From: QHVT01 sp035630815
GTDB taxonomy: Bacteria; Acidobacteriota; Thermoanaerobaculia; Gp7-AA8
NCBI GenBank assembly: GCA_035630815.1
Contig: DASQJY010000057.1
Coordinates: 62,001 to 126,000, forward strand
Direction of reading: 5' to 3'
Length of the DNA stretch: 64,000 nt
A program made the translations under genes and the position numbers. Position 1 is the stretch's first letter. Each line of letters starts with the position of its first letter. The notes beneath the pieces were generated by a model that was given only the letters and a program-made list of their open reading frames with translations, was not told where the DNA came from and did no database searches. This document shows positions 17,000 through 25,177 of the stretch, piece by piece.

Positions 17000-19900
17000 C
17001 TACTGCCAGACCGGGATCCTCCCTGGCGTCCAGGGCGCGCCTGCTGCGTTGAGCTCGCGCTCGATCGCAGCGAGATCGACCTCCACCGCCTGCCGCAGCT
17101 TCGCCAGGACCGCCACGAACTGCTCCTCGGCCAGCGTAAGCGCTTCGCGGTGTGTTTGGGTCGGGGCCTGGGTGGTGGTGAGGCCGTTGATGGCCACGGT
17201 GACGCGGTCGTTGAGGGTCGGCGGCTGCGGCTCGACTCTCGCGCGGACGGTGACGTCGCCGTTCAGCGCTTCGTCGACGTCGCGGAGGGTGTTGTAGACG
17301 GCGTTCACGCGCTTGACGATGTTCGCGTCGACGCCTTCGGTCTCGTCGATGGCGCGGCGGATGTGCTGGACGCGCACGAGTGCGTCTTCGTTCGCGCGTG
17401 ACGCGCCCATGACCGCTTTCTGAAGGCGGGAGGCGCGGCGCTGGAACGTGAGCGTCGTTTCGCGGTCCGCCTCGCTCATCGACGAAAGATAGAGCGGCAC
17501 GACCGTGAACGTCTGCGGCTCGCCGATCGGGGTCTCGATCCCATCGATGCGTTTCGCGAGGTGTACTTTGTACGTGCCGGGCGTGGCCAGCGGCCCCTGT
17601 TCCGGCGTTGCAAAGAGATCGGGCTCGCCGGGGTTCAGGTTGATCGGCGACGGTGTGGGATAACGGAGGTCCCACGCCACACGATGGAAGCCGGCGGTGA
17701 CAGGTCCGGTGACGCGGCGGACGACGTTCTGTTCGTCGTCGAACACCGTCAGCACGACCGCCGGCTCGAGCTCGCGCGCCTCGGCGCGGAGCTGTTCGCC
17801 GGTCGGATACTGCACCTGTTTCGCCGGCTCGTTGCCGCCGTCTTTCTCGAGCTCCGATTCCGAGGACCAGCGCTGCTTGCGCGCGGTTTTCAGCTCGTCC
17901 TTGAGGTAGTACGTGAAGACGGCGCCGAACGGCGGGTTGGGGGCGGTGAAGTGCGTCTCGCCCATGAACCCTTTGCCGGGCAGGCCGAGGGGCATGCGCT
18001 CGACGTAGAGCTCCGTGGTGCGGGTTGGGAAGAGCGTGGCCTCGCGCTCCGCCACCGCGGCGGTCATGGTGCGCAGCGGGCGGTAGTCGTCGAGGATGTA
18101 GATCCCGCGGCCGAACGTGCCGACCACGAGGTCGTCGCGGCGTTTCTGGATCCAGAGGTCCCGCACGGCGATCGTGGGCATGCCGCCTTCGAGCTTCATC
18201 CACGAGCCGCCGCCGTTCTGCGTGAAGAAGAGGCCGAACTCGGTGCCGGCGAAGAGGAGCTTCGGATCGACGTGATCCTCGACGATCGCGTACGTGGTGT
18301 GGTTCGCCGGGAGGTTGCTGCTGATCGACTTCCAGGTCCGCCCGCGGTCGGTGCTGACGAGGAGGTACGGCTTGAAGTCGCCCGCTTTGTGGTTGTCGAA
18401 CGCCGCGTAGACGGTGTTCGGGTCGTGCGCCGAGGCTTCGAGGCGTGAGACGTAGGACATGTCGGCGACGCCGGGGAACTTCTCGCCGCGGCGCCAGTTC
18501 TTCCCGCCGTCTTCGCTGACCTGCACCAGGCCGTCGTCCGTGCCGACGTACAGCAGCCCCTCGGCGAGAGGCGATTCGGCTAGCGAGACGATGTTGCCGT
18601 AGAACGAGGTCGAGGAGTTCTTCGCCACCGCGTCGATGCCCCAGACGCGGCCCATGACCGGCAGGGTGTTGCGATTCAGCTTGCGCGTGAGATCGCCGCT
18701 GACCGGCGTCCAGCTGTCGCCGCGGTTGTCGCTCCGGAAGAGGTACTGGGCGGCGAAGTAGAGGCGGTTGCTGTCGTGCGGAGAGATGATGAGCGGCGAG
18801 TCCCAGTTCAGGCGCAGCGCGTCCATCCCGGCGGCCGGCTGCGGCTGGATGTCGAGCGCTTCACCGGTCCGCTTGTCGAAGCGATTCAGCACCCCGTGCT
18901 GCGCCTCGGCGTAGATGATGTTCGGGTCTTTCGGGTCGGCGAGCGAGCGGAAGCCGTCGCCGCCGAGGGTCACGTACCAATCGGAGTTGGTGATGCCGTG
19001 CGCGGCGTTCGTGCGCGACGGACCGCCGAGGCTGAAGTTGTCCTGCGTGCCGCCGTACACGTGGTAGAACGGCAGCGCGTCGTCCGCGCTGATGCGGTAG
19101 AACTGCGTGACCGGCAGGTTCTCCTTGAAGTCGTACGTCTTCGCGAGGTCCCACGTCTCGTACAGGCCGCCGTCGCAGCCGATGAGCAGGTGGTCGGTGT
19201 TCTCCGGGTCGATCCAGAGCGCGTGGTTGTCGACGTGCTTGAACCGCTCGCCGAGGCGGGTGAAGGTCTTGCCGCCGTCGTTGGTGATCTGGTTGTAGAC
19301 GTCCATCGAGTAGACGCGGTCGACGTCCTTCGGGTCGGCGAAGATCTCCTGGTAGTACTGCGGCGAGGCGGAGACGTAGGAACTCATCTTCGTCCAGTTC
19401 GCGCCGCCGTCCTGCGAGCGGAAGAAGCCTCCGGTGCGGCGTGCGGCTTCGACGATCGCGTAAACGGTCTTGGGATCGGCGGGCGAGACCGCGAGCCCGA
19501 TGCGGCCCATCTGCTCTTTCGGGAGGCCGGCCGTCAGCTTGCCCCACGTCGCGCCGGCGTCGGTCGATTTGTAGATCGCCGACTCGGGGCCGCCGTTGAT
19601 GAGCGTGTAGACGTGGCGGCGGCGCTGGTACGCCGAGGCGTAGAGGATGTCGGGGTTCGACGGATCCATGGCGATGTCGCTGACGCCCGTGTTCTCGCTG
19701 ATGGTCAGCGCCGCTTTCCAGCTCTTGCCGCCGTCGGTGCTCTTATAGAGGCCGCGGTCGCCGCCCGGGGACCAGAGGGGTCCCTGCGCCGCGACGTAGA
19801 CGACGTTGGAGTCGCGCGGGTCGACCACGATCTTCCCGATGTGCTCCGACTTCGACAGGCCCATGTTCTTCCAGCTCTTGCCGCCGTCGATCGACTTGTA

Positions 19901-20260
19901 TACGCCGTCGCCCCAGGCCACGGAGCGCTGGCTGTTGTTCTCGCCGGTGCCGACCCACACCGTCAGCGACTCGCGCGGATCGATGGTCACGCAGCCGATG
20001 GAGTACGAGGGCTGGTCGTCGAAGACGGGGGTGAACGTCGTGCCGGCGTTGGTGGTCTTCCACACGCCACCCGAGGCCACGGCCACGAACCAGGTGCGGT
20101 GGTCGCGCGGATCGACGGCGAGATCGCCGATGCGCCCCGAGGTCATGGCGGGTCCGATGTTCCGCAGCTCGAGACCGGAGAAGGTCTTGCCGTCGTACTT
20201 GGCCGGGGCGGCGGAAACGGACGTGGCGAGAGCGAGGAGGAGCGCGAGCAGACGATTCAT
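17000..20260 (-). CDS. Exported BNR/sortilin (VPS10)-like beta-propeller protein
   Basis: 1,086 residues with a signal peptide (MNRLLALLLALATSVSAAPA) and many Asp-box repeats of the S-x-D-x-G-x-x-W type, for example SIDGGKSWK, STDGGKSWK, STDAGATW, SQDGGANW, SEDGGKNW and STDRGRTW. This is the glycosyl-hydrolase-like VPS10/sortilin N-terminal propeller family that is amplified in Acidobacteriota and Gemmatimonadota; enzymatic activity is usually unproven. The last 250 residues, after the propeller, form a separate helical and beta region with KMxx-like heptads. It stands 53 bp upstream of nothing on its own strand except the hutH gene, which ends before it. Confidence 0.88.
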   Translation of the reverse strand: MNRLLALLLALATSVSAAPAKYDGKTFSGLELRNIGPAMTSGRIGDLAVDPRDHRTWFVAVASGGVWKTTNAGTTFTPVFDDQPSYSIGCVTIDPRESLTVWVGTGENNSQRSVAWGDGVYKSIDGGKSWKNMGLSKSEHIGKIVVDPRDSNVVYVAAQGPLWSPGGDRGLYKSTDGGKSWKAALTISENTGVSDIAMDPSNPDILYASAYQRRRHVYTLINGGPESAIYKSTDAGATWGKLTAGLPKEQMGRIGLAVSPADPKTVYAIVEAARRTGGFFRSQDGGANWTKMSSYVSASPQYYQEIFADPKDVDRVYSMDVYNQITNDGGKTFTRLGERFKHVDNHALWIDPENTDHLLIGCDGGLYETWDLAKTYDFKENLPVTQFYRISADDALPFYHVYGGTQDNFSLGGPSRTNAAHGITNSDWYVTLGGDGFRSLADPKDPNIIYAEAQHGVLNRFDKRTGEALDIQPQPAAGMDALRLNWDSPLIISPHDSNRLYFAAQYLFRSDNRGDSWTPVSGDLTRKLNRNTLPVMGRVWGIDAVAKNSSTSFYGNIVSLAESPLAEGLLYVGTDDGLVQVSEDGGKNWRRGEKFPGVADMSYVSRLEASAHDPNTVYAAFDNHKAGDFKPYLLVSTDRGRTWKSISSNLPANHTTYAIVEDHVDPKLLFAGTEFGLFFTQNGGGSWMKLEGGMPTIAVRDLWIQKRRDDLVVGTFGRGIYILDDYRPLRTMTAAVAEREATLFPTRTTELYVERMPLGLPGKGFMGETHFTAPNPPFGAVFTYYLKDELKTARKQRWSSESELEKDGGNEPAKQVQYPTGEQLRAEARELEPAVVLTVFDDEQNVVRRVTGPVTAGFHRVAWDLRYPTPSPINLNPGEPDLFATPEQGPLATPGTYKVHLAKRIDGIETPIGEPQTFTVVPLYLSSMSEADRETTLTFQRRASRLQKAVMGASRANEDALVRVQHIRRAIDETEGVDANIVKRVNAVYNTLRDVDEALNGDVTVRARVEPQPPTLNDRVTVAINGLTTTQAPTQTHREALTLAEEQFVAVLAKLRQAVEVDLAAIERELNAAGAPWTPGRIPVWQ

Positions 20261-20313
20261 CGCCGCGCATGCTAGCGCGACGGTGGTGGCGGGTTTTAAC
20301 AGGAGTGTGACAA

Positions 20314-22008
20314 CTACAGGATCACGCGCCTCGCAGCGCGGATGTCCCCATCGAGAGGACGATCCTTCACCACCGGCTCCGCGGCGGCGCGGATCTTCAG
20401 ATATAGCTCACGGGTGCCACTGCCGAGCTTGGCGGCGACGGCGGCGCGGTCGGTGTCGATGAAGATGCGCGCCTGTTCGACGCCTTCTTCGATGGACAGC
20501 TTCTCTTTCCGGTACCCGAGCAGCGCACGCCATTCCACGCCCTGTGCGGCGGTGAGGAACTCGATGGCGAGTACCGACTGCACGTTCGAGATCACGGTCC
20601 GCAGCTTGCGCGCGGCGTGGGTGGACATCGAGACGTGATCCTCTGCGTTGGCGCCGGTGGGGATCGAGTCGACCGACGCGGGATGGGAGAGCACTTTGTT
20701 CTCGGAGACGATCGACGCGGCGGTGTACTGCAGGATCATCAACCCGGAGTTCACGCCGGGGTTGACGGTAAGGTTCGCCGGCAGGTTGCGGTTGTGCGCA
20801 GAGTCGAGCATGGACTGAGTGCGGCGCTCGGAAATGTTGCCGAGCTCGTGCACCGCTATGGTCAGGAAGTCGGCCGCGAGCGCGATCGGCTGGCCGTGGA
20901 AGTTGCCGGCGGAGTAGGCGTAGCGGAGATCGCCTCTGTACCAGTCGGGCCAGTTGTCGCGGAACTGCACGTCGAACGGCTCGCTGCCGTCGGGGAAGAA
21001 GAGCGGGTTGTCCGTCGCGGCGTTGATCTCGTGCTCGGCCGTGGTGCGGACGAAGCGGATGGTGTCGCGCGTGGCGCCGTGGACCTGCGGCGCGCAGCGG
21101 AGCGAATACGCGTCCTGCACCGCTCCCGCCTGCTCGACGAGCTTGCTGCCGCGGAGGGCGTCGGCGATCCGGCGCGCGCTTTCGATCTGGCCGGCGTGGC
21201 CGCGCGCCTCGTGCACCTTGGGGTCGAGGGCGCGCGTCGACCCGGCCATCGCCTCGAACGAGAGCGCGGCCGCGGTGTCGGCGATCTCCGCCAGCCGTTC
21301 GGCATCGTGGACCGCGAGGGCGAGCATGGCCGCGGAGAAGTTCGCGCCGTTGACGAGCCCCAACCCTTCCTTGAACGTCGGCGCCATCTCCTCGGCGGTG
21401 AAGCCGAGGAGATCCGGGAGGTTCGTCGCGGGACGGAACGTCCTGTCGTCGAGCGTGTAGAAGCGTCCTTCCCCGAGGAGCGTGACGAAGAGGTGCGATA
21501 GCGGGCAGAGATCGCCGCTCGCGCCGACGCTGCCCCGGAGGGGGACGAGCGGGATCACGCCGCGGTTGAGCATCGCCTCGACGATCTCGACCAGCTTCGT
21601 GCGTACGCCGGAGTGGCCGCGAAGGAAGGCGTTGAGACGGGTGACGAGCGCGCCGCGGACCACTTCCGGGGAGAAGTAGTTCGCCAGGTCGTCGGGATCG
21701 GAGTTCTCGCCGACGCCGACAGAATGCGAGAGCAGCAGGTTGCGCTGGAGCTGTTCGAGGTCGGCCGGCGCGATGAGCCGGTCCTTGAACTCGCCGAAGC
21801 CGGTGGTCACGCCGTACTCCGTAGGTCCGTTGCCGCTGCCTGCCTCGTAGGCCGCGGTGTAATCGGCGACGAGCTTCGCGATCAGCGCCTCGCTGCGCGC
21901 GACGCGCTCGTGGGTGGACGGATCGCGCTCGACACGCGCGCCGTGGCGGGCGACGTCGACCAGCTGTTCGATGGTGAGGGAGTGGCCGTCGAGCGTGACG
22001 GGGCTCAT
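20314..22008 (-). CDS. hutH: Histidine ammonia-lyase
   Basis: Deaminates L-histidine to urocanate, the first step of histidine degradation, using the self-formed MIO group. The MIO triad is Ala163-Ser164-Gly165 in GSVGASGDLCPLSH. Other family motifs are YGVTTGFGEF, the NLLLSHSVGVGE segment expected of the histidine branch, and a C-terminal PTGANAEDHVSM. The ATG at 22008 overlaps the hisS stop (ATGA), so the two are translationally coupled; the longer open frame upstream is antisense to hisS sequence and wrong. At 564 residues it is somewhat longer than the usual 510, with about 20 extra N-terminal residues. Tyrosine/phenylalanine lyase activity cannot be fully excluded. Confidence 0.92.
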   Translation of the reverse strand: MSPVTLDGHSLTIEQLVDVARHGARVERDPSTHERVARSEALIAKLVADYTAAYEAGSGNGPTEYGVTTGFGEFKDRLIAPADLEQLQRNLLLSHSVGVGENSDPDDLANYFSPEVVRGALVTRLNAFLRGHSGVRTKLVEIVEAMLNRGVIPLVPLRGSVGASGDLCPLSHLFVTLLGEGRFYTLDDRTFRPATNLPDLLGFTAEEMAPTFKEGLGLVNGANFSAAMLALAVHDAERLAEIADTAAALSFEAMAGSTRALDPKVHEARGHAGQIESARRIADALRGSKLVEQAGAVQDAYSLRCAPQVHGATRDTIRFVRTTAEHEINAATDNPLFFPDGSEPFDVQFRDNWPDWYRGDLRYAYSAGNFHGQPIALAADFLTIAVHELGNISERRTQSMLDSAHNRNLPANLTVNPGVNSGLMILQYTAASIVSENKVLSHPASVDSIPTGANAEDHVSMSTHAARKLRTVISNVQSVLAIEFLTAAQGVEWRALLGYRKEKLSIEEGVEQARIFIDTDRAAVAAKLGSGTRELYLKIRAAAEPVVKDRPLDGDIRAARRVIL

Positions 22009-23429
22009 TCGTTCTCCGCGAGCATCCTGCGGATCGTCTCGACCAGCTCGCCGCGCGGCGCGGTGATCTGGCCGGCGCGCTGGGCGAGGTACTCCTTCCG
22101 GTCGGCGGTCGGCTTCATCCGCTCGCGGCCGGCGACGAGGTCCTTGATCGTGACGATGCCCTGTTCCTTCTCGTTCGAGCCGTAGAGGACCGCCAGCGGG
22201 ATGTCGTACTGGTCGGCGTACTTGAGCTGCTTGCCGGGCCCTTTCGCGGAGCCGAGAAAGAGCTCGGTGGGGATGCCGGCGCGGCGGAGCTCCCAGGTCA
22301 TGGCCAGGTAATCGTCGCGGAGGGCAGCGTCCATGTGCGTGATGAGGACGCGCGCGGTCGCTTTCTCGGTGCCGAGGCGGCCGAGGTGCGTGAGTGCCGC
22401 GAGCAGGCGATCGACGCCGATCGAAGCGCCGACGGCCGGGATGGATTGGCCGAGGAAACGCATGACCAGGTCGTCGTAGCGGCCGCCGCCGAAGACGGAG
22501 CCGAACTGCGGCGCGTCCAGCAGGATCGCCTCGAAGACGGTGCCGGTGTAGTAGGCGAGCCCGCGGGCGATGGAGAGATCGAGCGAGACGCGGTCGTCGC
22601 CGTAGCCGAGGGCGTAGAGATGATTCGAGACGCGCTCGACGACGTCGAGCTTGCCGGCGGCTCCTTCCACGTTCGCGAACAGCGCGCGCACCTGACCGGA
22701 CACCTCGCGACGGGAGTCGGACTTGATCGCGAGGAACCGGACGATCCGGTCCACCTGATCGGCGGAGAGCCCGACGCCGCGGATGATGTCGCCCGACTCG
22801 TCCTTGTAGCCCTGCATCAGCTCGAGGCGGACCTTGTCGAGGCCGACCTTGTCGAGCTTGTCCAGGACGCGGAAGACGTCGACGCCCTGCTCGGCGGGGA
22901 TCTCGGCGAACGCGAGCAGCAGGTTGAGGATGGCCCGGCTGGAGAAGCGCACCAGGTACGGACCCACGTTGAGAGCCGACAGCGTGTCGCACATCCCGGC
23001 GATGATCTCGGTGTCGGCCAGCTCGCTCTCTACGCCGACGGAGTCGAGGTCGAACTGGGTGAACTCGCGGTAGCGACCCTTGTCCGGCTTGTCGGCGCGC
23101 CAGACCGAGGCGACCTGGTAGCGGCGGAACGGGCGGGGGAGCTCGGGATACTGCGCCACCACGCGCGCCAGCGGCACGGTCAGGTCGAAGCGGAGGCCGA
23201 GCTCCTCTCTCTCCGGGTTCGTGACCCGGAAGATCGAGCTCTGCGCCTCCTGGCCGGCGCTGCCGGAGAGGACGTCCAGGAACTCGATCGCGGGCGTCGA
23301 GAGGGGTACGAAGCCGTAGTTCTCGTAGACGCCGCGGATCGTATCCACCATGCGCTGGCGCGCGAGCATCTGGTCGGGCAGGAGATCGCGGAGGCCGCGG
23401 GAGAGGCGCGGAACGACGTTGTCAGGCAT
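22005..23429 (-). CDS. hisS: Histidyl-tRNA synthetase, eukaryote-like type
   Basis: Class II synthetase charging tRNA-His. Motif 2 reads FRRYQVASVWRADKPDKGRY followed by REF; the histidine site is RGLAYYTGTVFEA and motif 3 is GASIGVDRLLAAL. In the typical bacterial enzyme the motif 2 loop is R-x-E-R-P-Q-x-G-R-Y-R-Q-F. Here Arg and Gln of that loop are Lys and Asp and the final Gln is Glu, which resembles eukaryotic and A73-type alphaproteobacterial enzymes. The tRNA-His gene 42 bp upstream has A73 and no encoded G-1, the matching change. The C-terminal anticodon-binding domain is present (GIPTELFLGSAKG). 474 residues; overlaps hutH by four bases. Confidence 0.95.
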   Translation of the reverse strand: MPDNVVPRLSRGLRDLLPDQMLARQRMVDTIRGVYENYGFVPLSTPAIEFLDVLSGSAGQEAQSSIFRVTNPEREELGLRFDLTVPLARVVAQYPELPRPFRRYQVASVWRADKPDKGRYREFTQFDLDSVGVESELADTEIIAGMCDTLSALNVGPYLVRFSSRAILNLLLAFAEIPAEQGVDVFRVLDKLDKVGLDKVRLELMQGYKDESGDIIRGVGLSADQVDRIVRFLAIKSDSRREVSGQVRALFANVEGAAGKLDVVERVSNHLYALGYGDDRVSLDLSIARGLAYYTGTVFEAILLDAPQFGSVFGGGRYDDLVMRFLGQSIPAVGASIGVDRLLAALTHLGRLGTEKATARVLITHMDAALRDDYLAMTWELRRAGIPTELFLGSAKGPGKQLKYADQYDIPLAVLYGSNEKEQGIVTIKDLVAGRERMKPTADRKEYLAQRAGQITAPRGELVETIRRMLAENE

Positions 23430-23470
23430 TCAGGATTCGCTCTTCGGCGGTGGGAACCGAAGGAAAAGGA

Positions 23471-23547
23471 TGGTACCGAGGGGCGGGCTCGAACCGCCGA
23501 CCCCCAGATCCACAATCTGGTGCTCTAACCAACTGAGCTACCCCGGC
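23471..23547 (-). tRNA. tRNA-His(GTG) with A73 and no encoded G-1
   Basis: 77 nt including an encoded CCA. Acceptor GCCGGGG pairs with CCTCGGT (G1-T72 and G5-T68 wobbles). The anticodon loop TTGTGGA gives GTG. The T-loop is TTCGAGC. The discriminator is A73 and the base before G1 is T, so the usual bacterial G-1:C73 identity pair is absent. It lies directly upstream of hisS on the same strand. Confidence 0.96.
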
Positions 23548-23558
23548 ACGGGAGGCGA

Positions 23559-23587
23559 ATGATACCTAGCGCGCGTGAAGCGCGCAA
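23559..23587 (-). promoter_or_regulatory. Sigma-70-type promoter for tRNA-His (and probably hisS-hutH)
   Basis: On the minus strand a TTGCGC -35 (23587-23582) and a TATCAT -10 (23564-23559) are separated by exactly 17 bp, ending 11 bp before the tRNA 5-prime end. There is no other clear promoter between the tRNA and hisS, so read-through into hisS is likely. Confidence 0.6.
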
Positions 23588-23624
23588 CGGGGGAACGTTC
23601 GAAGGGGGCGATGCATTTCGGCCG

Positions 23625-23888
23625 TCACGCGAATACGACCCGCTTCGGCGACACCTCGGCCACCTGGACGTCGGGGAACCTGCGCGCCCTTCCCGCGCCA
23701 TCCCTGGCCACGATGGTGAACGTGCTGGTGGGGCAGTCGACGATGAGGGGCGGCGGGGTGGCCGTGAGCGGGACGACGATCCGGCCGTCGTCGATCGAGG
23801 CATGACCCGCGCGCCATTGCGCGCGGGTCTGCTCGTTCGTGACCACCAGGTCCAGAAGCTTGGCGGCGGGCGACCTGGCGGGGTTCAT
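23625..23888 (-). CDS. Small conserved-looking hypothetical protein (87 aa)
   Basis: Opens MNPARSPAAKLLDLVVTNEQ and reads like a real protein with balanced composition and a beta-rich C-terminal half (IVVPLTATPPPLIVDC, then VQVAEVSPKRVVFA). A GGAGAG sequence lies about 14 bases upstream of the ATG. No signal, membrane segment or known motif. It sits between the tRNA-His promoter and an inverted-repeat element. Confidence 0.5.
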   Translation of the reverse strand: MNPARSPAAKLLDLVVTNEQTRAQWRAGHASIDDGRIVVPLTATPPPLIVDCPTSTFTIVARDGAGRARRFPDVQVAEVSPKRVVFA

Positions 23889-23988
23889 CCGGGGGTTGCA
23901 GCTCTCCAGCTATCAATCCTGACGGAAGGAAGGATAGGGACGCGTTGCGTCACGCGCTGTCCAAAAAGGGACAAACCGCACGGAAGCG

Positions 23989-24177
23989 CCCCCTCCTGTC
24001 ATCCTGAGCGAGGCGGGTTGGGAGGGTGTGAAGCGAAGGACCCCGCGCCTACGAACCGATGCTCCTCCACCGGCAAGGCACCAGGGTTTTCGTGACTGCA
24101 CGAGCCTCGTGGACCGCAGGGGGTCCTTCGCTTCACGCCCGCCCAACCACCCTCGCTCAGGATGACAGGAGGGGGGC
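23989..24177. repeat. Long-armed inverted-repeat element with CATCCTGAGCGA motif
   Basis: Two arms of about 54 bp face each other: the left has CCTCCTGTCATCCTGAGCGA then GGCGGGTTGGGAGGG and GTGAAGCGAAGGACCCC, the right is its imperfect inverse (differences such as GGGTGGTTGGGCGGG). The spacer is about 80 bp. The right arm ends one base from the Crp stop codon. CATCCTGAGCGA-type sequences are familiar as dispersed intergenic repeats in many bacteria. Confidence 0.85.
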
Positions 24178-24178
24178 G

Positions 24179-24853
24179 TCAGTCCCGCGCGAGGAACTCG
24201 CGGATGCGCTGGCGGTGGACGCTGATCGAGCGGCCGGCGGTCTCGATCAGGCCGGCGATCCGGAAGCGCTGCATGAACTCGGTCACACGCGGGCGGGTGG
24301 TGCCGACGATCTGGGAGAGCTCCTCGTGCGAGATGCTCTGGCCGAGGCGGAGGAACGGACCGTCGGCCGTGCCGAGCTTCTCCGCGAAGGTGAGCAGCAC
24401 CTTCGCGAGCCGCCGCTCCGAGGCGGTCGTGACGAGGTCGAACACCGCGCTCTGGCGCTCCGCCAGCCGCGTCGCGACGTGGCGCAGCAGCGTCTCCCAG
24501 GCGGAAGCGCGCTCCACCTCCGCCAGGAAGTCGCGGCGCGAAGCCTTCCGAACGAACGTCGGCCGCATCGCGATCGCGCTCTCGAAGCGCTTGCCGCTGC
24601 CGGTCAGGCACGACTCGCCGAACACCTCGCCGACCGTGTAGATGGCCAGCAGGCAGTCCTTCCCTCCTGCCGAGGCCATCGACAGCTTCACCTGACCTGA
24701 CTCGATCAGGTACAGCGAATCGTCTTCGTCCCCGGTCGCGTAGATCGACTGTTGTGCATCCACACGTTGACGTGTGTCTGCCAATGAGTCGCGATCGAAA
24801 ATCTCGCGAAGGGACGGTTGATACGCCTGTGCGCGGCCGTCTATGGAAGGCAT
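24179..24853 (-). CDS. Crp/Fnr-family transcriptional regulator
   Basis: Cyclic-nucleotide-binding-type beta-roll (YATGDEDDSLYLIESGQVKL, then GEVFGESCLTGSG) followed by a winged helix with ISHEELSQIVGTTRPRVTEF as recognition region. The chosen ATG (MPSIDGRAQ) gives 224 residues, normal for the family; an in-frame ATG at 24931 would add 26 residues of unlikely composition. There are no cysteine clusters for an Fnr iron-sulfur site, so ligand is unknown. Its targets are not evident; it stands alone between a repeat element and the EgtD-like gene. Confidence 0.88.
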   Translation of the reverse strand: MPSIDGRAQAYQPSLREIFDRDSLADTRQRVDAQQSIYATGDEDDSLYLIESGQVKLSMASAGGKDCLLAIYTVGEVFGESCLTGSGKRFESAIAMRPTFVRKASRRDFLAEVERASAWETLLRHVATRLAERQSAVFDLVTTASERRLAKVLLTFAEKLGTADGPFLRLGQSISHEELSQIVGTTRPRVTEFMQRFRIAGLIETAGRSISVHRQRIREFLARD

Positions 24854-25177
24854 TGAAGAGCCAAAGCGAAGCGATCGTAGGCAGCAGTGATCGCCACGTC
24901 TGTTCAGAATTGAACATGCCTTCGGCCGCAATGGCGCGAGTGGCTACACGACGCAGAAAACCGCGCAATTTCATGCGCATACGCGATGCGCAGCGCGCGT
25001 TCCGTCCGTTCGCGCCGCTGCGCGCGCTACGTGCTTCATGGTGCACAGTTGACGTGCACGCCGTGTCGCGCGGTGCGTAATGCGCCGGTATTCTGCGCAC
25101 GCATTGATGCTGAAAAAGGGAGGTCTTGATCTACGGAAGGTAGGTCCGGTCAAGAAAAGCCGTCGCGAGGCATCGAA

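Noticed and set aside
20314..22992. 892-codon version of the hutH frame
   Set aside because: The part upstream of 22008 is antisense-type Arg-rich sequence overlapping hisS in the same direction but a different frame; the ATGA coupling fits the shorter start.
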